Origin: Ricinus communis
Taxonomy: Eukaryota > Streptophyta > Magnoliopsida > Malpighiales > Euphorbiaceae
DNA length: 64,000 bases
Assembly (NCBI RefSeq): GCF_019578655.1
Contig: NC_063263.1
Span: forward strand, 10,849,001 to 10,913,000
Direction of reading: 5' to 3'
Made by a program: the position numbers and the translations under genes. Positions 13,605 to 26,818 of the stretch are shown in pieces (within the stretch, counting starts at the first letter, position 1; each line of letters opens with the position of its first letter). The notes below the pieces were generated by a model, which made no database searches, was not told the DNA's origin, and saw only the letters and a program-made list of their open reading frames with translations.

Positions 13605-14658
13605 ACATGCTACAAATGAAAGGAACGGGCCCTTTTATGTAAATGGTGACTGAAAATCCACTAATATACGCTTTGACAAAGTACCAGTAAATTGAAAAAT
13701 GGAAAATCTGAGCATGCTTTTATTTTAATAAAAAGAATTTTTTATCGCAGGCGAAATTTGTTGGTTTTGACAGCAAGCATAATACAACATTCATCTGATG
13801 CAACTAAATTGGGAAAGAATGAAAAGCTGAATGTATTAGGGTAAAGTACTTTATTTGAGTATAAATATTCTAAGTCTCAAAATTCCAGAGTGTAAAGAGA
13901 GCGAGAGGACATCAGACGAGTTTGCCCGTAAACAGAACCCCCAAAAAACAAATATTGGTGCTTTTTTAGTATTTGAGGATGCCAAGGTTTCAGGACAAGA
14001 CAACAAAAAATTTCAGCGTATTTTAACATTTGCAAGGAGAGAATAAACATACAACCAAAAAATTTTCTTCCAAAAAAAAAAAAATCATCATGAAATTTCT
14101 TTCTTAATGGCAAAATGCAGTTCACTACAAATATTCCTACAGCATTTACCTTACATAGTATCTGACAAAACATGCTAAATCTACATCTTTTGCAAGTTGT
14201 TCCTTGAGTAAATTACATATCATGAACCTCAAACTGCAAGGAAAAATAAAATCAATATAAGAGGTATGAGAAAGGAGGAAGAGAACAAGGGTACATCAAA
14301 ATATAAATTAAAATAAAAGAAATGAAAATATATATTATCAAGGGGGTAAACCACCTAAGAAGATGGCCATTGGGTAAGTTATCTGCAAACTAATTATGGA
14401 CTGGGTAAAGGGGAAAAGTTACTGCAAATTAAAATTGGTTGGATTTGCAACATTTGTACATGTAATACTCCTCATTATAGTTCTCCAAGTAAAACTGATT
14501 GAACCTAATGGTTTGTCCTGATAATCATATAACAAGTGCAGGGTGATCAAGCTCTTAAGTTGTATCATCTAACCAGTACAAATGCCAGTCATACCTAACT
14601 TAGGAATGGGCCAGCAAGCCAAGCATGTAAAAAAACTTGTGCTGTGGCAGTCATTTGA

Positions 14659-17600
14659 TCATCTCTGGGCTTGATCTGAACCTGAAGGTCCGACAGAAGG
14701 AGTAGCTGGAACACTGCTTGCTGACCCATTCTCAGTAGGTGGAGGTACCCCCCATTTGCCTTCAGATTCAAGGGGTTCAAACACATGAACTCCACCATCA
14801 GACAGTCCCAATGCAAACTGATTTGGTTCTTGCGGATGTGCAGCAATCACAAGTGGATGGAGACTAGAACTGCCATATAATAAAAATGAAGTGTCAAAAT
14901 TGACGCGGCTGATACACAAATAGGAGGTAATGCACTATTCTTACTGAACCAACTTAGCAACAGATATAAAACTCAAACTCGAATTAGAGTTTTCTGTATC
15001 TTTTCCCCTTGATATTTGCATAAGATATCAAAATTTTGGAAATATTAAGTTTTCATGATATGGCAATGTGCCCATTGCGTACTTGGTCTACGCTTTAGAC
15101 CATTTATCTTCTCCAGAACAGTTAAAAAATTGATATTCCATCTTGCAAAAGGCATTGAGGAAGGGGCAAGGCAAACAAATTTTATACGGAGGGCAGACCA
15201 AGCCCCCTTGGCCCCACACCCCTAGGTTTATTTTTATGGTGCTACTGTGGCTAGGATTAAAAGTTCAATGAAAAACCATGGCAGGTGTTGCCACTTTCAT
15301 TTCATGTTTTGCCAAAAACGCAAATACAATGGTCAAATTGGAATACATTTATTACTGTAAATACAAAAGTACTCCATGTGAAAATGTAAACCAACCAAAA
15401 CTAATATGAAAACATACTGCCAATGTAAGGTGGAAAAAAACTAAATAGACCTACTTTGATCAATGATGCAAGGCCAATACCTAACATTAGCAGAAAGATA
15501 TGAGGAAGGATTGATGCGACAGCGTAGTCTCAGATTCTGCGCACTGAACACACATACTGTTGCATCTAAGAAGCTAGCATATACAAGCTGACTATCACAT
15601 GAGAATGTTGCATGAGAGATTGGCGCGGAAGATTCACGTGTGACCCACTGAGCAACAGAAATAAAAACAGAGAAAAGATTACAAATAGAAAAGCATCTCC
15701 AATATTTTTTAAGAAAATAATAACAGAAAAGCATTATTTTGCCTTCCACTAGAAGGTAGACTAAAGCTACCTGCTTGGTACACTCTAGTTTTGTTGCTTC
15801 ATATATGGCAAGCTGAGTCTCATGTACAACCAGAAACTGTATCTGGTCCTGATGAAACTGTACACGTGTGTCTGATTGTCCTGTTGTGGTCCTCCCAGGA
15901 GGAACCTGCAAGAATCTTGTCTTCTGCTTTTCCCATCCATCAGAATTCCATACACATAGCTGAAAAAAGAGTGGAAGAATGTTGGTTAGGAAGCCAACAT
16001 CAAACTACTATTTATTTACAACGAAAGGCCCGAAAGGAAGAACCTCCAGATTAAGCGTCATTAGATTATTGTGAGAAGCGTATTATAATGCAAAAGAAAA
16101 AAAGGCCAAGAATAGAAAAAGCAGTTCATGCAATAGAGGGATACAAAAGCCTATCTTCTTATCCTTGTATACATCCTGAAACCTAAAAAAGCTTTTTGCA
16201 TAGTGTTTGTAAATTAATGCAGCACTGATCACATCAAAACGCCAAATGTTGAAAATTATAAATGCTTATTTCTTCAAGTAGATAGATTCAGTAATACTAA
16301 TAGGTAGTAATCTTACCACCACATTTTAAAACCCGATGAAAGTGACTAGACATGAAGACCTAATGGAAAAAGCATTACCTGGGCATCTGCTCCTGATGAA
16401 ACTAGCACATTCAATACATGAGAGAAGGCAAGGCCAGTAATTCTTTTAGAATGGCCTTTGAGCTTGCTCTTGACCTGCAACAATAAACAAGACAGTACTA
16501 AATAACAAGCATCACCCTTGAATGTAAACAGTAGGAATAACTCTTTACAATTTCATACCTCATCTACCCGAACATTATAAATCTGAATTGTGGAATCATC
16601 CATGCCAATAGCAATAATGTTATTATCTTGAGGATGAAATGCGAGAAATGTTGCTGCTGGTGGTGGCGGCATGAAAGTTGTCATTGTCTGCATTTGCTCA
16701 AAAGAAGATGAGGTCGTCAAAAGAAATTTACGAAAAAATCCAAATTGCATTCATGGCTTACTGCAGTACCTTAAATGTCATCATATTGAAAAGGGAAATC
16801 TTTCCTCCAGATGCTGACATGACATAGGAATCATTTTTAGACAAAGCAAAGCAGGGAACAGCCTCTTCAGGGTTAGTGTCAGTGATGTCATTGGTCATCA
16901 GAATGCCACTTGATGGTTGCCATAATTGAGGTGACACATTGGCAGTTGCCTACAGTATGAAGCACCAATTATTGAGACACATTGGAACTTGTTTAGAAAC
17001 CCACATGCAAGTCCAGAAGGTTAAAAACAGCTTGCATGTTTTCTGTACCTTGCCAGTTGAATTACGCTCACTTCGTTGCCATTTCCATAGCAGATGGATT
17101 GCGTTCGATGCTAATGCCAAAATTGCGTTACCTGAATTTGTATAAATTAATCTTGATATCTGCAATAGTCAAGAAGAAAGCTAATGAGGATATCATCTTC
17201 GAAAGAAGATAAGAACCAGATAAAGTTTCATGAGAGAAGTTCATGAGTCTGCTTGAAATGGTATCATGTCCCAGTTCCCTAAATAAACAGCCATAATTTA
17301 TTCAGAAATATGTATAATTCAGAGGATTACACGTCCACAGGGGAAGCTGTTACCCTGCTGGTCCCACTAAACAAGATTGCTTTAGAGAGAGTTTTGTTGA
17401 AAAAAAGAAAAGAAGACAAACTATATTCAGAAATACCATTAATGATTATGAAAGACAAAAGAGATAATCAAACCAACATGTTCCAAGGCCAATAAATGAA
17501 CAAACAAGACTTAGATACTGAGCAAATTTATACCTTGTTCACTCTCAAGTTATCAGGGAGCCTTAATGATCGACATTGAGTTGGTTCGTTGATTTCCGTG

Positions 17601-20600
17601 AGCTTCCATATCTTTGATTTGTCATTGGATTCTTCAGTTATTCTAGGTTTCACATCTCCCATGTTCCGAGCATCTCCATTCTGCCAAAATCGACTTTCTT
17701 TGAACAGAATTCATGACAAAAACTTAATATGATACTAACAGAATATTTAACATGTCATGCTCATAGTAGTTTATAGTGTGATTGAAGATTAATAGTCATC
17801 AAGTGCATAACAGTGTAAAATTGAAATAGTGCATGTAGAGAACAAGTACATTCAACGAACCATTCCAGGAATAGTAACCACAGAAGCAGTTCTGTCAGCA
17901 AGCCCAGCACTAGTTGCTGCTGCTGCTGATATGGGGTTAATTATAGGCTGCACAAGATAAACATGTTATATAAAACTTGATAACTTGGGTCAATATCATG
18001 TGCGAACCAATAATATAGTGATACTACCTTTGTAACAGCTTCAGATGCTCGTGAGGCATCATAAGAGAGATTCTCAAATGTGCGTAACAACCTATGACCA
18101 TCTGAATTTGCCAGTATTTTAATACCATTCTCGTTGGCAGACACTGCCAAGAGACTGCCATCTTTGTTGAAGCGGATCCGCGGGCTTGCCTGAGAATTAG
18201 TAAGGCCAAAAATGAGCACCGATCATCCTAAAAGAAGTTCTTAAAACTCACTGGTAGAAATAACTTACTGGAAGGCCTCCATCAGCATCAATTGATGTCA
18301 AAAGTTGAAGATTATCCATATCCCAGAACTTGATAGAGAAATCATCACCAGCAGCCAAAAACCGATTCTTTGTAGTATCAAATTGCACAACACCCAAAGA
18401 ACGTTTGCGGAAACCTTGATAGCTCCTTTTCACATTACCTTCACTTTCATTCCATTCAACAATATGTGACTCCCCATCTTTACTTGTCCCGCATGAAAAT
18501 AGCCTGCAGTTTTCACCCAGAACACAAAAGGATAAATGAAAAGATTGTTTTCAGTTTGTACCTGCAGCAGTGAACATCAAAAAGTAAGGTTGAGTATATT
18601 AACCTTGTACCATCAGCACTATAAGCCATAGTTGTGCACCAGCGACCAGGAGCCTCATAATCAACTCGTGATCCTAGGTTGTCATACAACCATGCTTTTA
18701 TCTTTCCATCTAGTGCTGTTGAAAATATAAACTGAGGGAAGAAGCAAAAGAGATTGTCAAGCACAAGGAGAATCAGTTGTAGGAAGGAACATCGCTAGCC
18801 CAAAGTAGGTAACAAATAAGAAATGGAAGAAGGCATTTGAGAACTTGAGAACCTGAATGTTTTCCTTATAGTGAGGGCAGACAGAGTAAACAGGAGCTTC
18901 ATGGCCTTCAAAAGTATACTGTCTTGTACCAGTAGCAGCATCCCATACCTAACATTAAAGAATATATTAGCAACCAGCAACAGCTGTCAGGTGTAAAAAG
19001 AACAGAAATGTAATACAAAACACAAACCTTGATTGTCTTGTCATCACCGCAGGTTATTACACAAAGTTGTTTATTAGGAGTAGAGAATGCAAGATCATTT
19101 ACTCCACCAACGTGAGCATCAATCTACATCAAAAACTATATTGTAATTTTGCATTCAAGAAATTCAGATACCAAGAATAACAAGCTCCATAGTTTGATTT
19201 ACCTAAAACCACTTTACACATACCTCCAAGTGCTGCCTTACATCATCACCCCTATGGTAAGAATATATTTGTACAATGTGCCTCGAGTATGCAACTCCTG
19301 TTGTTGGAACAGAGAGAGATACAAGTAAATTCTCTTTACACCCCTAAAGCATTTGATGGATGAATTCATGAAGCAACAATGAATTACTAAGGATCTTAGC
19401 ATACCAAATAATGAACCATCAGGACTCCAAATCACACGGTTTACAGATACACCAGGATCCTTGACTAGGGCTGCCTGAATTTCATGAAAGACAATTTCAT
19501 TTTTCAGTAATGCCAATATAACAAGCGTTAAGCGTAAAGTGCAAACAACAATCAGAATATTGAACATGGATAAACCTGCAGAGGCATCGAACATGTGCTA
19601 ATATCCCAGACTTTAAAGTTTCTTAGCATTAGTCGCTCCCTAGAACCAACTTCCCATAGGGCAACATCCCCCACATTGGTACCAACTATAGTAGAAAATT
19701 GAGAGTTATTGGTAATCAATTGTCAATTCAAACATAAAAAATCATCTAAAGGGTGTCATGCACCAAATGCTACAGTGAATATCACCCAATTTTAAGACAC
19801 AAAAACAATGCGGACCTAGAAGAAGAGTCTGTTCAAGAGGATGGAAGTCCATGCTCATAGGAGATGATCCCTGATTCAAAGTCCGTGAAACAGTCTTCGG
19901 CAAGTCATCTGGTGCATTAAAATTCTGACCATGACCATGTCCTGGAAATGATACCGGCAACACATTAACTGGCAAATTTACCTGCGCAACATGAAAAGGA
20001 TAAATAATACAGAAAACTTCCGCAGAAAAATAACTTTGGCAACTTCATGAACATAGCCAATGGAAAGACACATGTTTGCACAATAGCACACAAAGAAAGC
20101 AGATACTAGCTACCTCATCAGAAATTCCCATGGGCCTTGTTCTTTTTGCAACATGATCAGAATCTCCAGAAGGGTAATCTACAGAAGGGTTAGTTGGAGG
20201 TGTCCTTGGATGCTTTAAAGCAGCTGCACAGAGCAACAAAACATGCTATCATTAAAAATAGAGAACTCTCTCTCTTTCACACAATATCAGCATAATAATG
20301 CAGAGAAACTCAGACATGTATATTAGACCTAAGGATACTACCTGGGATTGATGGGGCACCAAGACCAATGGCTCCTCCTCCAGAAACTGCTGGATGAGTT
20401 ACAGCAGAAGGATTAGACATCCATCCTGCAAGTGGTGCTGGAACCGGTGCTGGTGTAGGTTGAAATGGCTGAATAAAAAAATCCAAGCACATTAAAAATA
20501 GCATATACTAAGCATTAAAACAGAGAAAGCCAGATAACTAACCCCATGTGCACCAAGAGGAGGAAATCCTCCAGCTTTTGGTAAGGATCCAAGCAGTGGA

Positions 20601-22051
20601 TTGTTTGCAGGTGATGGAGCCCGAGCACCATTTGGTTGCCCGCATGAATGATCCACAAATAGAGTTTTAATATCTGGATTTGGCCTTGGATTTTTACACA
20701 ACTGATGCTGCCAATTCAAGCTGTAATTTATATAGAAAATGAGTTATTTTTTTGTGCACAAAATCATGTATTGGAAAGGGCAATCAATGCCAAAATCTAT
20801 ACAGTTAATGAACAGTCCGCAAGGGCCAAAAATGACTACAGCCTTTTTATGAATTCAGCGCACAGCTTAAACCAGAAGGGGGCACATTCTTTTAGCAGTA
20901 TACAATATTAGCATTTCCCTGGCACAGTGGCACAAAACTATCCTACTCCAAGTCTCTATGTGTACAACAAAATTATAACAGAAAGGCATGGCATTTGAGC
21001 AACCCCAACCACAGCTCAGATGGATGAGCAGTCATCTAGTAATATTATATTTGCAAAATTCTTGTATTAAATAAAATGTTACATGAATAGATTGATAAAA
21101 CTAATCAAAAGAATGAGGTAGAAAAATGTAAGGTAATAAAAACCAAAATGAAATCGAGCTGAATTCAGCTATTCAGCAAAGTTACCTTTGGTTAATCAGA
21201 GTCCGCAACCTTGAATTTTTAAGGTTTGGAAACTGCAATTTATCACGAAATAAGGGATTTGCTTCAATAAGCTTCTTCAGCTCCACCAACATAATTGCTC
21301 TTGCTGACTTTGTATCTCCATATTTTGATAGTTGCTCATTCTCCCTGCATAATATAGCCATTTTTACTACAATAGTTCATTCATTTGAAACTTTAAGACA
21401 TTTCACCCATGTCTCGTACCTAAAGTTCTCCAAAGTCAATAATTGTGTGATTTCTTTGAAAAGCTCCTCATTGAATGTGGCAAACACTTTCAAGTCCTTT
21501 ACCAATATATCTACTGCCTTGGACCGATCATGCCTGTCAAAAGTTTTGAAAGTTCTCATCCATATATAGAAAATTGTTGCATATGGTCAAGAATTCCAGA
21601 AAAGGAAAATAATTTAAGACTAAATAAATAACTATTTTCCTTACTTATCCAAGGCCTCAAGATACTTTTGCTTCCTAATCTCAAAAAAGATTTTCATCGA
21701 GTATCGATTATCATCCACTTTTGTGAAACCAGAAAGGTACTTCTCCACCTCATCCCAATTACCGCTATGCACCTCATCCTCAAAATACTTCATGTTAAAG
21801 AAAAACCCAGATTCCTGTTCAAGCCTATTTTACATTTGAACCAATAGTTAATGTGTCCAAATCAGCAAGTGATAATTGGGAAAAAAATACATAATAACAA
21901 CAACAAAAATAATAGCAATAGTAACAATAATAATAAAATTAAACAACAGTTAAATGTTAAAAAAAGCTCACTTGTGAACAGTCTCTTTGAACTTTTCCTC
22001 ATCGAGAAACTGAAGGATCAAGAACACAAGCTCTCTACTGAGAGACGACAT
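14659..22051 (-). CDS. TPL: TOPLESS co-repressor (TPL/TPR1 type), 25 coding exons
   Basis: Coding exons, in order of translation: 22051-21972, 21824-21645, 21533-21420, 21344-21186, 20720-20543, 20468-20342, 20223-20114, 19981-19816, 19685-19576, 19474-19405, 19297-19224, 19123-19028, 18948-18853, 18731-18604, 18503-18269, 18189-18028, 17947-17861, 17680-17534, 17159-17049, 16949-16770, 16687-16559, 16474-16379, 15959-15771, 15647-15481, 14869-14659. They sum to 3402 bp, or 1133 residues (Arabidopsis TPL is 1131). The start MSSLSRELVFLILQFLDEE is the family's LisH start. Next come the CTLH/CRA domain that binds EAR motifs (LxLxL), a proline-rich linker (PFQPTPAP, LAGWM), and two WD40 propellers ending in DQAQR. 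Groove residues R67, K71, F74, F104, L111, L118, L130 and L150 are present, as is N176, the residue altered in the tpl-1 mutant. The linker with KHPRTPP and GISDEVNLPVNVLP places it with TPL/TPR1 rather than TPR2/TPR3. It is a nuclear Groucho-type repressor in auxin, jasmonate and meristem control. Confidence 0.97.
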
Positions 22052-22697
22052 CTTGAACGCCCCGTTTTTGCTTTGAAATGCGGGAATATAACCCTAATTA
22101 GCACTAGATCTGAAGAGAAAATTCCACAATGACACCGAAACAAAAAAAAGTCAGCCATAAAAAACAAACTATTTTAAAAAGCAGAAAATAAAATAATCTT
22201 TTACACCAAAAAATCAACCTCAAATCCAGATCATATAACAATCTTCACAATATAGTTCACTAACACACCGAGAATCATCATTTCCAACATAATTACTTCA
22301 CACAATAAGCATCTAACCAAACATGTAAAGTTAAGTCACGATTAAACAAAGCAAAAGCACAATTAGGGTTTTGCAATTTTTCCTTTTTTCTTTTCCAAGG
22401 GATCAAAGAGGCATAGAAAGCAGCTTTTATATAGGAAACAAAGACACAAAGGGCAAAAATGAACCCAAAAAACAAAAGAAGAACCCAAAAATAAAATTAA
22501 AACGACATAATAATAAAAAATTAAAAAAAAAAGCTTAAAGATTTTTAAAGTGATAGATTCTATAAAGCAAAAAAAATCGAAATTTCTAAGAAACTCACCG
22601 AGATCAGAGAGAGAAAGCTTATTTCTCTCTCTAAGAAAAACACAGTTTCCTCTCTCTAGAAATTGAAGGCAAGATTTATCTCTCTTTTATCTTTCTC
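22052..22697 (-). other. TOPLESS 5' leader with a 5'UTR intron
   Basis: Upstream of the ATG at 22051-22049 the leader runs to an acceptor (CTTCAG) at 22115-22110. A matching donor (CG/GTGAG) ends the first leader exon at 22599. The first exon is a GA/CT-rich leader, typical of plant housekeeping-type genes. The intron is about 489 bp and AT-rich. The transcription start is inferred to lie near 22,690-22,700, about 30 bp below the TATA box. Confidence 0.65.
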
Positions 22698-22726
22698 TTT
22701 CTAGACTTTCTCTCTCAAGAATAAAT

Positions 22727-22740
22727 TTTATATATATACA
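22727..22740 (-). promoter_or_regulatory. TATA box of TOPLESS
   Basis: On the minus strand the sequence reads TGTATATATATAAAA, just upstream of the GA-rich leader and about 680 bp from the ATG across the leader intron. Position and composition fit a core promoter. Confidence 0.55.
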
Positions 22741-22806
22741 CATACAAACATTAAACCTTGCAGGAATGGCGATTTTTATAGGAAAGAGGAGACAGATAAA
22801 GAGGAC

Positions 22807-22870
22807 GATAAGTCAGCTTACTTATTACAGAGCGCTTATCATATCAAACGATAAGGTATTGATGATAAGC
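22807..22870. promoter_or_regulatory. GATAAG (I-box/GATA factor) cluster with an inverted repeat
   Basis: Four GATAAG motifs lie within 63 bp: 22807-22812 (+), 22835-22840 (-), 22850-22855 (+), 22864-22869 (+). The outer parts form an imperfect inverted repeat, GCTTATCATATCAA (22834-22847) against TTGATGATAAGC (22859-22870). The cluster is 65-145 bp upstream of the TOPLESS TATA box. GATAAG is the plant I-box bound by GATA and some MYB-like factors; its function here is inferred. Confidence 0.45.
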
Positions 22871-23251
22871 AATTTGACTTATGTATAAGTCCAGATGCGT
22901 GTAGTCCCTACTTAGCCGACTGCAATTTGTCGAGTCTATCGGCGCGGAATCTCTAGCTGACAACTGTCTATCGCAGTGAAATGATTGCCTACATTTAAAA
23001 TCATTGTTATCAATTCTTTGACCAGGAGAGATGCGAGAGTTGAGAAGATCTAACGGGCAGGAAGTAAGATAGAGGTACAGATGTGTAACACGGGAGTAAA
23101 GTTAAGAAAGTGATTTTTACCCTTTCAGATCCCTGAAGAAACGACAATCTATTCTCGGACGGGACCCAAATGAATTTGCCCTGAGATATTTGAGAATATT
23201 ACGAGAAATGCCATTGAGTCAGTTTACGGAGAAGATAGAGACGTGGTACTG

Positions 23252-23271
23252 ACTGTATCACGTGATACAGT
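23252..23271. promoter_or_regulatory. 20-bp perfect palindrome with central G-box
   Basis: ACTGTATCACGTGATACAGT equals its own reverse complement. The core CACGTG (23259-23264) is the G-box bound by plant bHLH and bZIP dimers. It lies about 560 bp upstream of the inferred TOPLESS start. Confidence 0.6.
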
Positions 23272-23643
23272 AGTTTCGGTTCATGATTTCGGTATATGAG
23301 ATGAGATGAAAAGAAAATATGAGTAGGCAATATGTCGCGAGAATATATGAGAAAGAAAGTAGGATTGATATGAAAGTGGTGAAGCAATAATTAAATATAA
23401 ATAGAAACTTTATCATTAAATGGATAGATTTAATAATGTAGGTGGGAAGGTTAGGGTTTCTCTGACCAGTGGAGGTCACTATGGCTCAGCTGTTTGTCCA
23501 CCATGATTTCATTTTAATAAATGCAAACAAGGAAAATAAAAAAATAAAAAAGCAATTATAAATAAGAAAATTATGTACAACAACTAAATAAGCATGCATG
23601 GTTCAGGTTCACACTAAAATACTTTCCTTATATATATATAATA

Positions 23644-23781
23644 TTATCCATAATCGCTTGAAAGATCACTCAAGAAAAGATTTGGATCAATAGCACCACC
23701 CACCTCCTTCACTTCCTCAAACATTTGAATCAATGATTCAATCCAATCCTTGCAGGCAAGTTTGTTACACCACTTTGTACT
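23644..23781 (-). pseudogene. Orphan terminal exon-like frame (unrecognised)
   Basis: A 45-codon open frame on the minus strand ends in TAA (23646-23644) and has protein-like, amphipathic composition: KDWIESLIQMFEEVKEVGG, then AIDPNLFLSDLSSDYG. It differs sharply from the surrounding AT-rich DNA and has a possible splice acceptor (GCAAG) inside it. No upstream exon is visible before 24,500. It looks like the last exon of a gene whose remainder is lost or elsewhere. I do not recognise the family. Confidence 0.4.
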
Positions 23782-24600
23782 CTAAAACTAATCTTTATGA
23801 ATACCCCTACAAGACTTATATATTATTACAATTCTTTTAACATTTTATTTTTACTCACTCGACTCTCTAAATTTAATTCCATTCACTTATTAGAGATTAG
23901 TTTGACTATTATTTTTATTTGTAGGAATTTTATAAAAATTAAAAAGACACCATCTAAATACTAATTTAAATTTATTCACATTTAGATATAAATATATAAA
24001 AAAAAAAAAAACAACAACAACTAGCAGTATTCTTACTTCATAGTCCACCGGTCCGTTATGTATATATGGAGAATTCGTGTGGTATTTCGGGAGATTTGGT
24101 CCCATAATTTGAAGTGCCAATAATTAAAAAATAGTAATGGAATCCATCAAAATGGCCTACGTGGCGCGGTGTTGCTCTCGAAAGTTTCATTAAATGTAAG
24201 CCCCATACTGATACAACAAATCCGTTTATAAATACTTTAATCATTGTGCATTATATACATAAGCTCATATTGGAACTAAAGTAATTTTCATTTTAATCCA
24301 CTTAACTTTATACTCCTTTTACCATATGCATTTCCCTTATATGATCTCTGCATTATCATCATTTTCTTCTATTGTCGTATTTACATATTTTGTTGCCAAA
24401 TAAATTATGTATTCTGCACTTATTTTTCGTTAAATTTTATTACCATATATGACTATAGAAAAAAAAAAAAAACTGAGCCTACGTTAGGCTTTCGAACTCA
24501 TTCTTAGACACTTTAAAGAAATCTTCCCTTGTCATTTTTATTTAAAATCCTAAAAGTCTAAGGCTTTTGAAATGTTTCTTTATTGGAACAAATAAAAATG

Positions 24601-24608
<8 letters not shown>

Positions 24609-24630
<22 letters not shown>
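24609..24630. repeat. (TA)11 microsatellite
   Basis: Uninterrupted TA dinucleotides following an A-rich tract. Confidence 0.9.
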
Positions 24631-24631
<1 letters not shown>

Positions 24632-26781
24632 GAGAGTTCGAGATGAATGAGAGATAAAACCGTTAAATCTTTCTCTAAATAAATATGAATAAGACAATGA
24701 TAATATAATATTTATTGTTAAATTAATTATTTATTTAAAAGACGCCATTTTTTGTTATAAAATGAGTTAATTATTCACTTCTTTTCTTTTCTATTATCAT
24801 TAAAGTTATAGACATTTTAATAAATTTTAATTGATAATTTTATCAGAAATTAAAACTAAATTAAATAACAAAATACATTGCTAAAATTTAAAAATGAAAT
24901 CAAAATACAGTATTTATCCAGCAAATGATATTCAGTTCTCTTCCATTATCTAATATTATTTATCTATTTCAAAAAATCTGAAATTTAATCAATACAAAAT
25001 TCTAAAACTAATTAAACCTTATAAGGTTAATATTAAATTTTTTCTCGGCAATAAAGTATAATACTCCAAGTCCCAATAAAATGTTAATATTGTATACGGT
25101 TGAAATTTAAATAAATTAATATGTACATCTATAAATTAAGAGTAGTACGTAACGTAATGGAAGGTGTTGGATGATTGTGTGACTCGAAATTGATGATATC
25201 ATTGTTGGTATTACCCATTTTTAAGGTTCACCTCAAATTAAATTAAAAAGTAATAGAGTTTTTATTTATATTATTAGTAATTTATTTATCTTGATGTTTT
25301 AATAATACCTTAGGTCATGGTCACAGTACTCAGCCTGAATGTTTTAGGCGTACCATGTTGTTGGATAATGTATTTTCCAATGAAGTGTCAAAAGATAATA
25401 CTACTGGATAATATATTATTTTTTCTAAAATAAATATTATTATGTTAAATTAATATATTTTTAAAAAATAATATTTAAAATTTTAATTTTTGACATTAAG
25501 TGTTTGTCCGATGTCATGTCGAAATAATATAGTTGTTATTCAATGAGATTTTTATTACTATCAAAGATAAGGAAATTGAATAAAAGAAATTTCATAATTG
25601 ATGATACGTAAACAAGAAGGAAAGTAGTGCCAAATTGGTACATCCATATCAAGTGGAAGACTCTTTGGTTATTTACTTTATAGCATTAGTCATGAGTCAC
25701 TGTTACTTAGTATTATCATAAAACAAATTATTTTCTTATCTTAATCCACATGTACATAACATCATCAAAAGTTGACCTCCAACCTTACTTTTTTTATATT
25801 ATTTTATTTTATATTTAAATAAAATATTATAAATAGCCGACACAACCTCAACAGGTAAAACTGAGACGAGCCACACACGGTCGTCGCATAAAGCCAAAAT
25901 TAAGGTTTTTATTTAGAAAAATTCTGAATTTAGTTTCTAAAATATATGTTTTTGTTCATAAAATAGTTTTGATGCGTCCTAAATTTTATAACAAAAATTA
26001 TTATTTTTAACTACAAAAATCTAAAAAAAACTCGAGATTTATATTTTAAAAATAACCGGTTTTTACTATTTGTAATTAATAATGATTGAGTTCGGAATAA
26101 ATAAGAAAGGAAACAAAATTAAAATCACGAGAGAGATCTGACGGTGGTAAATATCTGTAGAAAAGACATAATGACAGGTGTGAAATTTAAAAGACCAGAA
26201 AAAATTGTTTTAAGAAAAAAAGCGTAATTTGAAAGGACCAAACGAGAAAAGAGCAAGATTCTATCATTAAAACGGACACATGGGAAGAGAAAAAAACCCC
26301 ACGCTCTGAAGATGGGGCGTGAATCACACGACGAACTGACAATGGAACAAAGTGGCCGTGTGACTGGTGTCAGAAAGTGGGGCCTACATTTTTTGTTTGA
26401 GTGTGAGAGCAGATTTTGATGTGAAGGGTACCAAATGCTCAAAATATGTCCCTCTGTGTTTGGATATGTTTTGTGGGTTTCCATTTTTTTATTTTCATAA
26501 TGGAATATATACATGCAATATTTATTTAAGGGTAGGCCCATAAAATACCTTAATTAAGATTTTAGGTTTGATATCTACATTTTTTGTATTAGTTAAATTA
26601 ATTTTTGGAATATATATTAGATAGTATTAAATAATAAAAAATTATATTATATATATGTATAGATAATTTAAAATGTGTTAGATATAATTTTTATTAAGGT
26701 TTTTAAAAAAAATTAACAATATTACATATTTAAAATTTTAATTAAACTATACGCTCTTACATAATATAATATATACTTTAA

Positions 26782-26784
<3 letters not shown>

Positions 26785-26815
<31 letters not shown>
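26785..26815. repeat. (AT)n microsatellite
   Basis: About 15 uninterrupted AT units in AT-rich intergenic DNA. Confidence 0.9.

Positions 26816-26818
<3 letters not shown>

Larger units (their letters stand above)
9790..14200. other. Convergent intergenic region, AT-rich
   Basis: This is the space between the converging 3' ends of the LRR and TOPLESS genes. The first few hundred bases may be LRR 3'UTR or downstream sequence; an open frame at 9869-10204 has no recognisable features. About 10,900-13,100 is extremely AT-rich, with an (ATT)n run at 11743-11769. I see no gene I can support. Confidence 0.6.

Noticed and set aside
25290..25413. Plus-strand frame reading TQPECFRRTMLLDNVFSNE
   Set aside because: About 40 codons, no splice sites or homology recognised; chance cannot be excluded.
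26125..26541. 138-codon minus-strand frame
   Set aside because: Composition is aromatic and low in charged helices, and I see no homology or gene context. The region looks promoter-like instead.
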